From Tessaracoccus lapidicaptus (GTDB lineage: Bacteria; Actinomycetota; Actinomycetes; Propionibacteriales; Propionibacteriaceae): a stretch of DNA of 64,000 nt. The position numbers and the translations under genes were made by a program. The stretch is taken from contig NZ_MBQD01000023.1 in the NCBI RefSeq assembly GCF_001693815.1, positions 1 to 64,000 of the forward strand, written 5' to 3'. The notes beneath the pieces were generated by a model. It had not been told where the DNA came from, did no database searches, and was given only the letters and a program-made list of their open reading frames with translations. This document shows positions 17,669 through 27,286 of the stretch, in pieces (the first letter of the stretch is position 1; each line of letters opens with the position of its first letter).

Positions 17669-18905
17669 GCGGCGCCTTTCGATCGATGAGGTCGCGGTAG
17701 GCCGCGACATATCCTTCGGCCGTCCGCTCCGGGCTCAGCTCCGGCAGGACGCCCGCCGTCGCGGCCGACATGCGCGCCCGCCGCGCGGGGTCGCCGGCCA
17801 GGTCCCGGATCCCCGCCGCCATGGAGGACACGTCCGGGCCGGTGAGCAGGGCGCTCGCCTCCGACAGCCCGACGGTGAGGCGGTCGTCACAGTACAGGAC
17901 GGGCAGCCCCGCCGCCGCGGCCTCGGCGACCACCAGCGCCTGGGAGTCGAAGCGGTAGGAGCTGAGCGCCAACACATCGGCGTTGCGGAACTCGTACGCC
18001 AGCGCCTCGATGGAGACCAGGTGCCACCGGAAGTCGATACGCGGATCCCCGTCGGCCAAGGAGCGCAGCCGGTCCCTCTGGTCCCCGTCGCCCACCAGCA
18101 CGAGCTCGGCGTTGGCCGGATCGGCCCGCCGGAACGCCTTGATGAGGACGTCCAGGCGCTTCTCCTTGGCCAGCCGCCCGACGGAGAGGAAGCGGACGGT
18201 CGCGTCGGAGCGCTCCCGCGGCGCGCGGTCGATCGCCGCCTTGAGGCTGCGGTTGTAGCCGGTGGGCACCACATACCCGTGCACCTCCCCCCGGGCCGAC
18301 TCCCCGATGAGATCCCGCATGAACGGTGACGGCACCGTGTAACCGTCGACCAGCTGGGCGATGGTGGCGAACGCGTGCCAGTCGAACCGCGCCGCCAGGC
18401 CGCCGGTCTCGTGCCGGGCCGCCGGGAGCCGCGACGCGGGAGGCACCGATCCGCAGGCCCGGCGCAGCACCGGGAGGATGAGCAGCTCGTAGCCGAGGGT
18501 CCCGAAGACGGCCCCTCGGACGCTCTGGTGAGTACCCGCGATGTTGGCGTGGAACGTGTGGAGGTGGGGCACGCCCTGGAGCCGGGCGAGCTTGGCGCCG
18601 AGCACCAGCGCCCCCCGCTCGGTCTGCGTGTGGATGAGGTCGAACCGCCCGACGTCGCTGATGAGCCGGGCCCGGCGGTCCGAGCAGTGCAGGATGCTGA
18701 GGTGCGCGGGCAGGCCCTCGAGGTAGACGGTCGGGCACTCGATGATCCGCCCCAGCCGCGGCTTCTGCAGGTGGCGGTCCGGCGCGATGAGCGTCACGTC
18801 GTGGCCCAGCGCCGTCAGCTCCTCCAGTTGCGTCTGGACGGACCTGCCGATGCCCCCGGATGCCGGGTAGAAGTCGTCGATGACGATGGCGATCCGCAGG
18901 CTCAC
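17661..18905 (-). CDS. GT4-type glycosyltransferase
   Basis: A 414-residue GT-B enzyme. The N-terminal acceptor domain starts LRIAIVIDDFYPASGGIGRS, typical of GT4 enzymes. The donor-binding domain has SVGRLAKEKRLDVLIKAF, LVLVGDGDQRDRLR and an EAAAAGLPVLY region. The sugar donor and acceptor cannot be told; relatives make glycolipids or wall polysaccharides. The GTG start overlaps the stop of the upstream phosphodiesterase gene (GTGA). This places it third in a DUF5998-phosphodiesterase-glycosyltransferase-tdk operon. Confidence 0.88.
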   Translation of the reverse strand: MSLRIAIVIDDFYPASGGIGRSVQTQLEELTALGHDVTLIAPDRHLQKPRLGRIIECPTVYLEGLPAHLSILHCSDRRARLISDVGRFDLIHTQTERGALVLGAKLARLQGVPHLHTFHANIAGTHQSVRGAVFGTLGYELLILPVLRRACGSVPPASRLPAARHETGGLAARFDWHAFATIAQLVDGYTVPSPFMRDLIGESARGEVHGYVVPTGYNRSLKAAIDRAPRERSDATVRFLSVGRLAKEKRLDVLIKAFRRADPANAELVLVGDGDQRDRLRSLADGDPRIDFRWHLVSIEALAYEFRNADVLALSSYRFDSQALVVAEAAAAGLPVLYCDDRLTVGLSEASALLTGPDVSSMAAGIRDLAGDPARRARMSAATAGVLPELSPERTAEGYVAAYRDLIDRKAPRG

Positions 18906-20017
18906 CGTGTACCGCCGTGCATGAGCAGCGGGACCTCCATCTCGGCCGCCGTCAGGGAGCCGTGCATGCCGACCAGCGAGAACTCGCCCGGGGTCTGGCG
19001 GCTCATGACGGCGAAATCGCCGGTCATGGCCGCGACGACGTCGCCGATCCTCGCCGCGCTCATCGCCGAGACGCGGGGACCGAACCATCCCGCCTCGATC
19101 GCCTCCTCCCGGCGCAGGACGTGCGCGCGCTCCCCCAGCACGCTCTCCCAGGCCCACGTCAGCGCCCTGGGGTCCTCCCCGTGGATGTGGCGGAAGCGCG
19201 GCTCGCCGCCCAGATGGGTGTAGCCGGCCAGGCGCGGCTCGTCCTCCGCGACGACCCGCGACGACTCCGGCACGTTGATCATGCCGTGGTCACCGGTCAC
19301 GAGGAGAGCGACGTCCGGCGGAAGCGTCTCGATGAGCCGGGCGACCAGGTCGTCGACGGTGGCGAGCTGCTCCAGCCACTGCCAGGATCCGACGCCGGTC
19401 CCGTGCCCGATGTGGTCCAGCATCCGCTCGTAGCAGTACACGACGTCCGCCGCCCGCAGCGCATCGGCCACGAGCTCGGTGAACCCCTCGGGGTCCCCCT
19501 CCGCGGCGACGGGGAACAGCGTCGTTCCCGTGAACGCCAGCCGGGTCAAGGCGCTATCGGCGAAGCGGCCGAGCGTCACGGCGCCGGAGGGTCGGCCGCC
19601 GGAGGCGAGCCGCTGGAAGAGCGTCGGCGTCTGGGCGAACCCCGCGACGTCGTCGGGCCCGCCCTCCCAGGTCAGGGCGTTGATGACCCGCTCCACCGAC
19701 GGCTCGTAGAAGGTGTAGCCGGTGACGCCGTGCTCGCCCGTCGGGACGCCGCAGCCCAACGAGGTCAGGGAGGTCGCCGTCGTCGACGGGACCGAGCAGG
19801 TGATGCGGGGCGCGGCGCGGAGCAGGCCGGCCATGGTCTCGGCGTGGTCGGCGTACTCGACCAGCTGATGCCACCCCAGTCCGTCGACCAGGAGCACCAC
19901 GTATTGCGACGCGCGCGGGATCGCGATGACGGGATCGCCGCCGTCGAGCCGGGCCGTGACGCTGGGCAGGACGTTGACCAGGGCCAGGTCCTCGTAGCGG
20001 GGGGCGAGGAACTCCAC
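18902..20017 (-). CDS. alkaline phosphatase superfamily phosphodiesterase
   Basis: A 371-residue cytoplasmic member of the nucleotide pyrophosphatase/phosphodiesterase family. Visible metal and nucleophile motifs are LLVDGLGW, CSVPSTTATSLTSLGCG (nucleophile threonine), YCYERMLDHIGHGTG, TGDHGMINVPE and a late MHGSL. The substrate is unknown. GTG 20017 lies four bases after the DUF5998 stop; a reading from further upstream would overlap that gene out of frame. No signal peptide is seen. Confidence 0.85.
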   Translation of the reverse strand: MEFLAPRYEDLALVNVLPSVTARLDGGDPVIAIPRASQYVVLLVDGLGWHQLVEYADHAETMAGLLRAAPRITCSVPSTTATSLTSLGCGVPTGEHGVTGYTFYEPSVERVINALTWEGGPDDVAGFAQTPTLFQRLASGGRPSGAVTLGRFADSALTRLAFTGTTLFPVAAEGDPEGFTELVADALRAADVVYCYERMLDHIGHGTGVGSWQWLEQLATVDDLVARLIETLPPDVALLVTGDHGMINVPESSRVVAEDEPRLAGYTHLGGEPRFRHIHGEDPRALTWAWESVLGERAHVLRREEAIEAGWFGPRVSAMSAARIGDVVAAMTGDFAVMSRQTPGEFSLVGMHGSLTAAEMEVPLLMHGGTR

Positions 20018-20021
20018 GGCC

Positions 20022-20585
20022 TCAGCCGATCTCGGCCTGCAGCCGGGTGGCGAACGCAACCAGCCTCCGCGCGTTGTCACCGTCGGCCTGCGGGCTCATC
20101 CGGACCGTGATGTCGTCCGGCTGGAGCACCCCCGTGTAGCCGTGGTCGGCCTCGCAGGCCGGGTCCTCGCATCCGGCGGGACCGAGATCGATGCGTCGCG
20201 CCGCGCCCCATACGATGCTCAGCCAGGCCTCCGTGAGGCCCTCCCGCCGCTCCGGCTGCGCCAGCGACCGCGTCAGCACCACGGAGTCGATGGCGCGCAG
20301 GGCGACGATCTCGGTGGTGGCGACGGCGTCGGCACGACCGCCCTCGCCCTCGTCGATGTGGCAGATGAGCAGCTGGCGGGCCGTGCGGATCAACACCGTG
20401 AGGTGGCGGTGCAGCTCGTGGCCGGCGAAGGTCGCCTCGTGCTGGACCAGATGGTCGAGCACCTCACGGTCCCCCAGTCCGAGAGCCACCGTCTCCGCGA
20501 CGAGACTCGGATAGAACCCGCATTCCGCGATCTCGGCCAGCAGCGCCGGCGGCAGCGAGTTCATGATGTCGACGGATTCTGGCAC
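20022..20585 (-). CDS. DUF5998 family protein
   Basis: A 187-residue protein of the DUF5998 family, found in this position in many actinobacteria before the phosphodiesterase gene. The function is unknown. It shows LPPALLAEIAECGFYPSLV near the N-terminus and a CEDPACEADHG segment whose cysteines may bind metal. The antisense of parC is open for a long way in this frame, so the start matters. GTG 20585 is chosen because CAGAAT lies six bases upstream, a one-mismatch version of the leaderless promoter seen elsewhere. It begins a four-gene operon. Confidence 0.82.
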   Translation of the reverse strand: MPESVDIMNSLPPALLAEIAECGFYPSLVAETVALGLGDREVLDHLVQHEATFAGHELHRHLTVLIRTARQLLICHIDEGEGGRADAVATTEIVALRAIDSVVLTRSLAQPERREGLTEAWLSIVWGAARRIDLGPAGCEDPACEADHGYTGVLQPDDITVRMSPQADGDNARRLVAFATRLQAEIG

Positions 20586-20608
20586 CCGCCCATTCTGGCA
20601 CGTTGCAC

Positions 20609-20614
20609 TACCGT
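20609..20614 (+). promoter_or_regulatory. leaderless -10 element of the App1-type gene
   Basis: TACCGT is followed by seven bases and ATG 20622. It is back-to-back with the DUF5998 promoter candidate (minus strand, 20592-20597). Confidence 0.6.
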
Positions 20615-20621
20615 TGTGGCC

Positions 20622-21650
20622 ATGGCTTCCCGCCCCTTCATCGCAGCCAGGATCGAGGATCGGCTCAACGCCCTGCTCAGTCGCGCGCTCCGGCGCCGCG
20701 GCTGGCAGGAGAAGATCCTGCCCTTCACCGGGTACGGAACCGGCGAGCAGCTGCGCATCCTGGCCCGCGTGGTGTTGCGCCCGTCGGCCGATCTCGGCAT
20801 CGTCCAGGCCGCCTCGGCGCTGCTGTACCGCCGCGGCTGGCGTAACTTCATCAACGCCGCGCAGGTGGGGGCCCAGGTGAACGTCGTCATCGGCGAGACC
20901 CGCATCCCCGTGCACGCCGACCGCAGCGGCTACGTCGACGTGCGGGTCCGCAACCCCGGCCTGCCCCCGGGCTGGCATTCGGTCCTGCTGGAGGGGTCGG
21001 CGGGGTCCTCGGCGCTGGCGAGCGTCCAGGTCATCGACGACGCGGAGGAGTTCGGGATCGTCAGCGACATCGACGACACGATCCTGTCGACCTGGCTGCC
21101 CCGGCCCATGGTCGCCGCGTGGAACTCCTTCGTGGTCAAGGAGCAGGCCCGCCAGGCGGTGCCGGGCATGGCGCGGCTCTACCAGCGGTTGCTGTCCGAG
21201 CATCCCGGCGCCCCCATCATCTTTATCTCCACGGGCGCCTGGAACACGTATCCGATGATCCAGCGGTTCACCGCGCGCCACGGCATCCCCCAGGGGGCGA
21301 TGTTGCTCACGGACTGGGGGCCCACCAACACAGGGTGGTTCCGCAGCGGGCAGGACCACAAGCGCCGCTGCCTGCGGGAGCTCGCCCGCGACCTCCCCAA
21401 CGTCCGCTGGCTGCTGGTCGGCGACGACGGCCAGCACGATCCCGAGCTCTATGCCGAGTTCGCCACGCTGCAGCCCGAGCATGTGCGGGCGCGCGCCATC
21501 CGGCAGCTCACCCCCGGTGAACACACGCTGGCCCACGGCCTGCCGATGGAGGTCCCCGGACAGGAGGAACGCTGGGAACCCGACACGGCGCCGGAGGTGC
21601 GTGCGCCGGACGGCGACGCGTTGGGCGATAAGCTCGCCCAGTTGCTGTAA
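20622..21650 (+). CDS. App1-type (DUF2183) phosphatidate phosphatase-like protein
   Basis: A 342-residue protein with an N-terminal beta-rich domain (about 1-135) and a C-terminal App1 HAD-like catalytic domain. The aspartate nucleophile motif is SDIDDTILSTW (DxDxT), followed by FISTGAWNTYP and VGDDGQHDPELY, which supplies the late acidic residues. App1 of yeast dephosphorylates phosphatidate; the bacterial substrate is unknown. The start ATG is fixed by the leaderless promoter. The gene ends 24 bases before parC. Confidence 0.87.
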   Translation: MASRPFIAARIEDRLNALLSRALRRRGWQEKILPFTGYGTGEQLRILARVVLRPSADLGIVQAASALLYRRGWRNFINAAQVGAQVNVVIGETRIPVHADRSGYVDVRVRNPGLPPGWHSVLLEGSAGSSALASVQVIDDAEEFGIVSDIDDTILSTWLPRPMVAAWNSFVVKEQARQAVPGMARLYQRLLSEHPGAPIIFISTGAWNTYPMIQRFTARHGIPQGAMLLTDWGPTNTGWFRSGQDHKRRCLRELARDLPNVRWLLVGDDGQHDPELYAEFATLQPEHVRARAIRQLTPGEHTLAHGLPMEVPGQEERWEPDTAPEVRAPDGDALGDKLAQLL

Positions 21651-21674
21651 CCCCGGCCCTGAGGAGGCGCCCCG

Positions 21675-24161
21675 ATGGCGAAGCCCACCATCGATGACGA
21701 GGCGACGGAAGAGGAGCACATCCTCGACGTCGACGTCACCGAGGAGATGGAGACCAGCTTCCTCGAGTACGCCTACTCCGTCATCTACTCGCGCGCGCTC
21801 CCCGACGCCCGCGACGGACTCAAGCCGGTGCAGCGCCGCATCCTGTACTCGATGGACGACATGGGCATCCGCCCGGACCGCGGCCACGTCAAGTGTGCCC
21901 GCGTCGTGGGCCAGGTGATGGGCCAGCTGCACCCACACGGCGACGGCGCCATCTACGACGCGCTGGTGCGCATCGCCCAGCCCTGGGCCATGCGCCTGCC
22001 GCTGGTGGACGGCCACGGCAACTTCGGCTCCCTCGACGCCGGTCCCGCCGCCATGCGCTACACGGAGTGCCGGATGGCGCCGCCCGCGCTCGCCATGACA
22101 CGAGGCCTCGACGAGGACACCGTCGACTTCAAGCCCAACTACGACGGCAAGGAGTCCGAGCCGAGCGTCCTGCCGGCCGCCTTCCCGAACCTGTTGGTCA
22201 ACGGCGCCACCGGCATCGCCGTCGGCATGGCCACCAACATCGCCCCCCACAATCTCATCGAGGTCGTGGCCGCGCTGCGCCAGCTCCTGCGCAACCCCGA
22301 CACCGGCTTGGACGAGTTGATGCGGCACATCCCCGGCCCGGACTTCCCGACGGGCGGGAAGATCGTGGGCCTCGATGGGATCCGGGACGCCTACGCCACC
22401 GGCCGGGGCACCCTGAAGCTGCGGGCGACGACGCGCATCGAGAAGGTCTCGCCCCGCCGCATGGGCATCGTGGTGACCGAGTTGCCGTACATGGTCGGCC
22501 CCGAGAAGATCATCGAGCAGATCAAGAAGGGCGTCGACGACAAGAAGCTCGTCGGCATCGCGGACGTCAAGGATCTCACCGACCTCGCCAACGGCACCCG
22601 CCTGGTGATCGAGGTCAAGAACGGCATCAACCCCGATGCGCTGCTGCAGCAGCTGTTCAAGGTCACCAAGCTCGAGGACACGTTCGCCATCAACGCGGTC
22701 GCGCTGGTGGAGGGACAGCCGCGGACCCTCAGCCTCAAGGACATGCTCGAGGTCTATCTGGAGCATCGCCTCGACGTCATCCTGCGCCGCACCCGGTTCC
22801 AGCTGGGCAAGGCGGAGGACCGGCTGCACCTCGTCCGTGGCCTCATCATCGCGATCGCGGACATCGACGATGTCATCGCGATCATCCGCTCGTCCGACGA
22901 CGCCGCGGAGGCCCGCGGCCGGCTCATCGGGGCCTTCGACCTGACCGAGACCCAGGCCACCTACATCCTGGACATGCAGCTGCGCCGCCTCACCCGCTTC
23001 TCGACGATCGAATTGGAGAAGGAGGCCGCCCAGCTGATCGACACGATCGCCGGCCTGCGCGAGATCATCGACGACGACCAGGTGCTGCGGCGCGTGGTGG
23101 GTGATGAGCTGAGCGCGGTGGCCAAGCAGTTCGGCACCCCGCGCCGGACGGTTCTGCTCGCGTCGAGCGGCGTCGCGGCGACGGCGGCCGCACCGCTCGA
23201 GCTTGCCGACGACCCGTGCTGGGTCCTCCTGAGCGGCACCGGGCTCGTCGCCCGAACGGACGCCTGCCACGAGCTGCCGGTGGAGGGCCGCTCGGCCCAT
23301 GACGTCATCGTCGCCCGTCTCGCCACCACGGCCCACAGCGAGTTCGGCGTGATCACCAACCGGGGCAGGCTGCTGCGCTGCCGGGCCATCGAACTGCCCA
23401 CGGTCCCCCTCACCGCGTCGGCGCCCGGCCTCCAGGGCGGCAGCCTCGCCCACGAGATGTGGCCGCTCGAGCAGGGTGAGAGCCCGCTGGGCCTGACCAC
23501 GCTGGGACCGGACGAACCCGGCCTGGCGCTCGGCACGGCCATGGGCGTCGTCAAGCGGGTCAACCCGGAGGTGTTGAGCAAGGACTCGTGGGACGTCATC
23601 GCGCTGCGCGACGGCGACGAGGTCGTCGGCGCCGTCCAGCTCGACGACCCGCACTCACACCTGGCATTCGTCAGCTCGGACGCGCAGCTGCTGCACTTCC
23701 CCGCCTCATCCGTGCGGCCGCAGGGTCGCTCCGGTGCCGGCATGGCCGGCATCAAGCTGGCCCCGGATGCCCGGGCGGTGTGGTTCGGGGCGGTGCGGGT
23801 GGACACCGACGACGTCGTGACGGTCGCCGGATCCTCCACCTCCCTGCCGGGCACGGAGACCGGCGCGGCCAAGGTGACGCCGCTCAGCGAGTACCCGGCC
23901 AAGGGACGCGCCACGGGAGGCGTCCGCGCCCACCGCTTCCTCAAGGGCGAGGACACGCTGCTGATCGCCGCGATCGGGCCGCGCCCCATGGTCGCCTCGG
24001 CGGCGAGCGGCTCCCCGGTGGATCTGCCCTCGACCCCGGGCCGCCGCGACGGCTCGGGGCTGCCGCTCGCGCAGCCGGTCACCGCCGTCGCCGGACGCGG
24101 GACCCGGACCGGCGCCGGACCGGTAGCATCGCCGACGGAAGGAGACCACCATGAGCTTTGA
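21675..24161 (+). CDS. parC: DNA topoisomerase IV subunit A (GyrA-like)
   Basis: An 828-residue type IIA topoisomerase breakage-reunion subunit. It has the winged-helix region [13 protein letters not shown], the conserved [20 protein letters not shown], and the active-site tyrosine in [10 protein letters not shown]. The C-terminal domain begins near residue 500 and is shorter and less regular than the GyrA pinwheel, so topoisomerase IV is favoured over gyrase. The partner ParE is encoded at 30194-32272 on the other strand, separated by the lactate operon. The ATG has GAGGAGG upstream. The 3' end overlaps the carbonic anhydrase start by 11 bases. Confidence 0.93.
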   Translation: MAKPTIDDEATEEEHILDVDVTEEMETSFLEYAYSVIYSRALPDARDGLKPVQRRILYSMDDMGIRPDRGHVKCARVVGQVMGQLHPHGDGAIYDALVRIAQPWAMRLPLVDGHGNFGSLDAGPAAMRYTECRMAPPALAMTRGLDEDTVDFKPNYDGKESEPSVLPAAFPNLLVNGATGIAVGMATNIAPHNLIEVVAALRQLLRNPDTGLDELMRHIPGPDFPTGGKIVGLDGIRDAYATGRGTLKLRATTRIEKVSPRRMGIVVTELPYMVGPEKIIEQIKKGVDDKKLVGIADVKDLTDLANGTRLVIEVKNGINPDALLQQLFKVTKLEDTFAINAVALVEGQPRTLSLKDMLEVYLEHRLDVILRRTRFQLGKAEDRLHLVRGLIIAIADIDDVIAIIRSSDDAAEARGRLIGAFDLTETQATYILDMQLRRLTRFSTIELEKEAAQLIDTIAGLREIIDDDQVLRRVVGDELSAVAKQFGTPRRTVLLASSGVAATAAAPLELADDPCWVLLSGTGLVARTDACHELPVEGRSAHDVIVARLATTAHSEFGVITNRGRLLRCRAIELPTVPLTASAPGLQGGSLAHEMWPLEQGESPLGLTTLGPDEPGLALGTAMGVVKRVNPEVLSKDSWDVIALRDGDEVVGAVQLDDPHSHLAFVSSDAQLLHFPASSVRPQGRSGAGMAGIKLAPDARAVWFGAVRVDTDDVVTVAGSSTSLPGTETGAAKVTPLSEYPAKGRATGGVRAHRFLKGEDTLLIAAIGPRPMVASAASGSPVDLPSTPGRRDGSGLPLAQPVTAVAGRGTRTGAGPVASPTEGDHHEL

Positions 24162-24642
24162 GGACCTACTCGCCAACAACGCGCGTTACGCCGACTCGTT
24201 CACTGACGGCGGCTTCGACGGCATTGCCAAGGCCGGGGTGGCCATGGTCACCTGCATGGACTCGCGCATCGAGCCGCTGGGCATGATCGGCCTCAAGCTC
24301 GGTGACGCGAAGATTCTCCGGTCCCCCGGTGGCAGAGTCACGACGTCGGTGCTGACGGGCTGCGTCCTCAGCGCCCAGCTGCTCAATGTCACGCGCATCA
24401 TGATCGTTCCCCACACCCGGTGCGCCATGGCCGCCGGAACCGACGCGGACATCCGGCGCACCATCGCCGAGCGGACGGGCCACGACACCTCGTGGATCTC
24501 GTTCGGCGCGCACCCGGATCAGCTGGAACGGCTCCGGGCCGACGTGGACATGGTGGCGAGCCATCCCCTCGTCAAGGGGTATGCCGAGGTGGGCGGCTTC
24601 ATGTACGACGTGGACTCCGGCCGCCTCACGCAGCTCATCTGA
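24151..24642 (+). CDS. beta-carbonic anhydrase
   Basis: Interconverts carbon dioxide and bicarbonate. The 163-residue protein has the zinc ligands C35, H88 and C91 (TCMDSRI and PHTRC) and the D37-R39 dyad. It belongs to the short actinobacterial beta class. The start ATG lies inside parC behind GGAAGGAGA, so it is probably co-transcribed and coupled. A TAGCAT at 24124-24129 could add an internal promoter. Its 3' end overlaps the convergent lldR by eight bases. Confidence 0.93.
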   Translation: MSFEDLLANNARYADSFTDGGFDGIAKAGVAMVTCMDSRIEPLGMIGLKLGDAKILRSPGGRVTTSVLTGCVLSAQLLNVTRIMIVPHTRCAMAAGTDADIRRTIAERTGHDTSWISFGAHPDQLERLRADVDMVASHPLVKGYAEVGGFMYDVDSGRLTQLI

Positions 24643-25357
24643 CGTCTGCGGGCAACAGCGCGCGGTGCGCGCTGCGGATGTGTGTCTCGACGAGATCCGC
24701 GGCGGCCGCACCGTCTCCGGACCCCAGCGCCTGCCGGATCCCGTCGTGCTCGGCGACGAGCCTCAGCCGCAACGAGCCCCAGTCCTCCAGGCGTTCCTCA
24801 GCGTCGAGAATGCGCCCTGCGACGGCCTGCCGGATGGCGATGGTGAGATCGCGGATGAGCTGGTTGTCGGCCATGGCGGCGATGGCCACGTGGAATGCGG
24901 TGTCGAGGTCGTTGAACAGGGCGGTGTCATGCACCTCCGCCATCTGTTCCGCGAGGTCGGCCAGCCCCGCCAGGCTGTCGGCATCGGCGTGACCGGCCGC
25001 GGCCTGCGCCGCCGCCCGCTCCAACACGACCCGCGTCTCGGTCAGGTCGTCGTAGGACGTCGACTGCAGCGCGAGGTGGAGCCGCAGCATCCGGCCGAAC
25101 GCCGACCCCTGAGTCGTCGTGATCCGGGTCCCGTGACCGGCTCCGACACTCGCACTCACGATGCCCTGCGCCTGCAGGACCTTGATGGCCTCGCGGACGG
25201 CGCCGCGGCTGACTCCCAGGTCAGCGGCGAGGGCACGCTCGGCGGGCAGACGACTGCCGGAGACGTAGCGCCCGGCCAGGATCTCCTCCGAGATGAATGT
25301 CAGCGCCGTCTCGAAGCCCCCTGAGTCGGGGCGCTCGCCGTCGGTTGGTCCTACCAC
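24635..25357 (-). CDS. lldR: FadR-type GntR regulator of lactate utilisation
   Basis: A 240-residue repressor. The N-terminal winged helix is at about 20-80 (GSRLPAERALAADLGVSRGAVREAIKVLQ). A C-terminal FCD ligand domain with metal-type histidines (FHVAIAAMADNQL, RLVAEHDGI, VETHIRSAH) occupies about 95-235. It is divergent from lldP-lutABC, so it is inferred to sense L-lactate. GTG 25357 overlaps an operator copy, suggesting autoregulation. Confidence 0.88.
   Translation of the reverse strand: MVGPTDGERPDSGGFETALTFISEEILAGRYVSGSRLPAERALAADLGVSRGAVREAIKVLQAQGIVSASVGAGHGTRITTTQGSAFGRMLRLHLALQSTSYDDLTETRVVLERAAAQAAAGHADADSLAGLADLAEQMAEVHDTALFNDLDTAFHVAIAAMADNQLIRDLTIAIRQAVAGRILDAEERLEDWGSLRLRLVAEHDGIRQALGSGDGAAAADLVETHIRSAHRALLPADVR
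25346..25356. promoter_or_regulatory. LldR operator candidate over the lldR start
   Basis: TGGTCCTACCA matches the FadR-subfamily pattern TNGTNNNACNA and covers the lldR GTG codon. Confidence 0.5.
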
Positions 25358-25421
25358 CTGTCCATCATGCCCGATGCACGCGCCGCCTGCGGCCTCTGCA
25401 CGAACGTGCGACCCCGGATTT

Positions 25422-25432
25422 CGGTCCGACCA
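25422..25432. promoter_or_regulatory. LldR operator candidate upstream of the lldP -35 box
   Basis: CGGTCCGACCA is the reverse-oriented near-copy of the operator at 25466-25476, with one outer mismatch. It ends five bases before the -35 hexamer. Confidence 0.5.
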
Positions 25433-25436
25433 ACGG

Positions 25437-25466
25437 TTGCGGCTGCGCTATGTCCGGTCATAGCAT
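25437..25466 (+). promoter_or_regulatory. lldP-lutABC promoter
   Basis: TTGCGG (25437-25442) and TAGCAT (25461-25466) are 18 bases apart. Operator candidates lie on both sides of the pair. Confidence 0.55.
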
Positions 25467-25476
25467 GGTCGGACCA
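25466..25476. promoter_or_regulatory. LldR operator candidate at the lldP transcription start
   Basis: TGGTCGGACCA is a perfect palindrome matching TNGTNNNACNA. It begins at the last base of the -10 box, so bound repressor would block open-complex formation. Confidence 0.6.
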
Positions 25477-25533
25477 ATGGCAATGCTCTGACCAGGGCCG
25501 CCCCCGTCCGTCACATAGAACACCGGAGTTCTC

Positions 25534-27213
25534 ATGACCCCTCTCGAGGTATTCACCCCCGACATCAATCCACTGGGAGCCCAATGGCTCTCGGCCCTCG
25601 TCGGCCTGATCCCGATCGTCACGATGATGGTGACGCTCGCGGTGCTGCGCTGGAAGGCCCACTGGGCCGGGCTCTTCTCCACCGCCGTGGCCATCGTCAT
25701 CGCGGTCGTCGCGTTCCGCATGCCGTTCGGCCTGGCCGTGAACTCGGGCGTGGAGGGCTTCTTCTTCGGGCTCTTCCCCATCATCTGGATCGTCATCGCG
25801 GCCATCTGGTTCTACCAGATCACCGTCGTCAGCGGCCGGTTCAACGACCTGCGTGACACGTTCAACCTGATCTCCGACGACCCGCGCGTGCAGGCGATCC
25901 TCATCGCATTCTGCTTCGGCGGACTGCTCGAGGCGCTCGCCGGCTTCGGCGCCCCGGTCGCGATCACCGGCGTCATGCTCATGGCCATCGGGTTCCCCGC
26001 CTTCCGCGCCGCCATGGTGGTGCTGCTCGCCAACACCGCCCCCGTCGCCTTCGGCGCCGTCGCCATCCCGATCATCACCGCCGGCAACCTCACCGGCATC
26101 GACTACCGCGAGATCGGCGCGTACGTCGGCCACCAGACGCCCATCCTCGCGTTCTTCGTGCCCTTCCTGCTCCTGCTCCTCGCCGACGGCATCCGCGGCC
26201 TCAAGGAGGTCTGGCCCGTGGCCATGGCCATCGGCGCCGGCTTCGCCGTCACGCAGTGGATCTCGGCGACCTACATCTCCGTCGAGCTGACCGACGTCAT
26301 CGCCTCCCTGGTCGGCCTGGGCGTCGGCGTGTTGGTGCTCAAGGTCTGGCAGCCGAAGGGCGGCCACGCCGCGCTCGAGCGCATGCGGGCCGAGGTGGCC
26401 GCCTCCGGCGCCGCGGACATCACGGGCGCGCACGACGAGCACTCCCGCGACCGCGGGCCCCTCACGCCGCGGCACATCGCGATGGCGCTGCTGCCCTACG
26501 TCCTGGTCATCATCATCTTCTCGGTCGCCAAGCTCGTTCCGCCGGTGACGAAAGCTCTCACGTCCACCGACGTGAAGTTCGGCTGGCCGGGCCTCTACGG
26601 CAACGTGCTCAACAGCGCGGGCGAGCCGGTGTCCAGCACCATGTTCAACTTCAACTGGCTGTCCAATCCCGGCACGCTGCTCGCCATCACGGCGATCCTC
26701 GTGGCGCTGATCTACCGCGTCTCCGCCCGCGACACGTGGGGCGAACTGCGCAACACGGTCGTCAAGATGCGCTGGTCGATCCTCACGGTCGGGTCCGTCC
26801 TCGCCCTCGCCTACGTGCTCAACCTCTCCGGCCAGACCATCGCCGTGGGCACGTGGATCGCCGGCACCGGCGCGGCGTTCGCCTTCCTCTCCCCCACCCT
26901 GGGCTGGATCGGCACCGCCATCACCGGATCCGACACGTCGGCCAACGCGCTGTTCGCCAAGCTGCAGCAGACCGCGGGCGCCGCCGCCGGCCTGGATCAG
27001 ACGCTGCTCGTCGCCGCCAACACCTCCGGTGGTGTCGTCGGCAAGATGATCTCCCCGCAGAACCTCGCTATCGCGTGCTCGGCGGTCGGGATCGTCGGCC
27101 AGGAGTCGGCACTGCTGCGCAAGGTGGTGTGGTGGAGCCTCGGCATGCTGGCGGCGCTGTGCCTCCTCATCGGCCTCCAGTCCACGCCCATCCTCAGCTG
27201 GATGCTGCCCTGA
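25534..27213 (+). CDS. lldP: L-lactate permease
   Basis: A 559-residue LctP-family permease that imports L-lactate by proton symport. Twelve or more membrane helices run through the sequence. Family motifs include FCFGGLLEALAGFGAPVAI, NTAPVAFGAVAIPI, the late TGSDTSANALF, and NTSGGVVGKMISPQN. The leader contains AGAAC-N6-GTTCT (25517-25532), which could fold with the GGAG ribosome binding site in its loop. The lutABC genes follow after a strong hairpin. Promoter and operators lie at 25422-25476. Confidence 0.96.
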   Translation: MTPLEVFTPDINPLGAQWLSALVGLIPIVTMMVTLAVLRWKAHWAGLFSTAVAIVIAVVAFRMPFGLAVNSGVEGFFFGLFPIIWIVIAAIWFYQITVVSGRFNDLRDTFNLISDDPRVQAILIAFCFGGLLEALAGFGAPVAITGVMLMAIGFPAFRAAMVVLLANTAPVAFGAVAIPIITAGNLTGIDYREIGAYVGHQTPILAFFVPFLLLLLADGIRGLKEVWPVAMAIGAGFAVTQWISATYISVELTDVIASLVGLGVGVLVLKVWQPKGGHAALERMRAEVAASGAADITGAHDEHSRDRGPLTPRHIAMALLPYVLVIIIFSVAKLVPPVTKALTSTDVKFGWPGLYGNVLNSAGEPVSSTMFNFNWLSNPGTLLAITAILVALIYRVSARDTWGELRNTVVKMRWSILTVGSVLALAYVLNLSGQTIAVGTWIAGTGAAFAFLSPTLGWIGTAITGSDTSANALFAKLQQTAGAAAGLDQTLLVAANTSGGVVGKMISPQNLAIACSAVGIVGQESALLRKVVWWSLGMLAALCLLIGLQSTPILSWMLP

Positions 27214-27220
27214 CCCCGCG

Positions 27221-27255
27221 CCGGGGTCCGGGTCGTCACCCGGCGCGGACCCCGG
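27221..27255 (+). terminator. GC-rich hairpin between lldP and lutA
   Basis: CCGGGGTCC (27221-27229) pairs with GGACCCCGG (27247-27255), extended by GGGT/ACCC around a four-base loop, with a five-base bulge on one side. No U-run follows. It probably stabilises the lldP 3' end or attenuates read-through into lutA. Confidence 0.5.
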
Positions 27256-27286
27256 CCATCCCGTGACCATTTCAGAGGAGACATCC

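Noticed and set aside
20586-23654. Long open frame on the minus strand opposite parC
   Set aside because: It is antisense to a well-conserved topoisomerase and its translation is low-complexity. The real gene in that frame is DUF5998, starting at 20585.
25516-25532. AGAAC-N6-GTTCT in the lldP leader as a second SOS box
   Set aside because: The spacing between GAAC and GTTC is six bases, not four, and the context is a ribosome binding site, so it is more likely a small hairpin.
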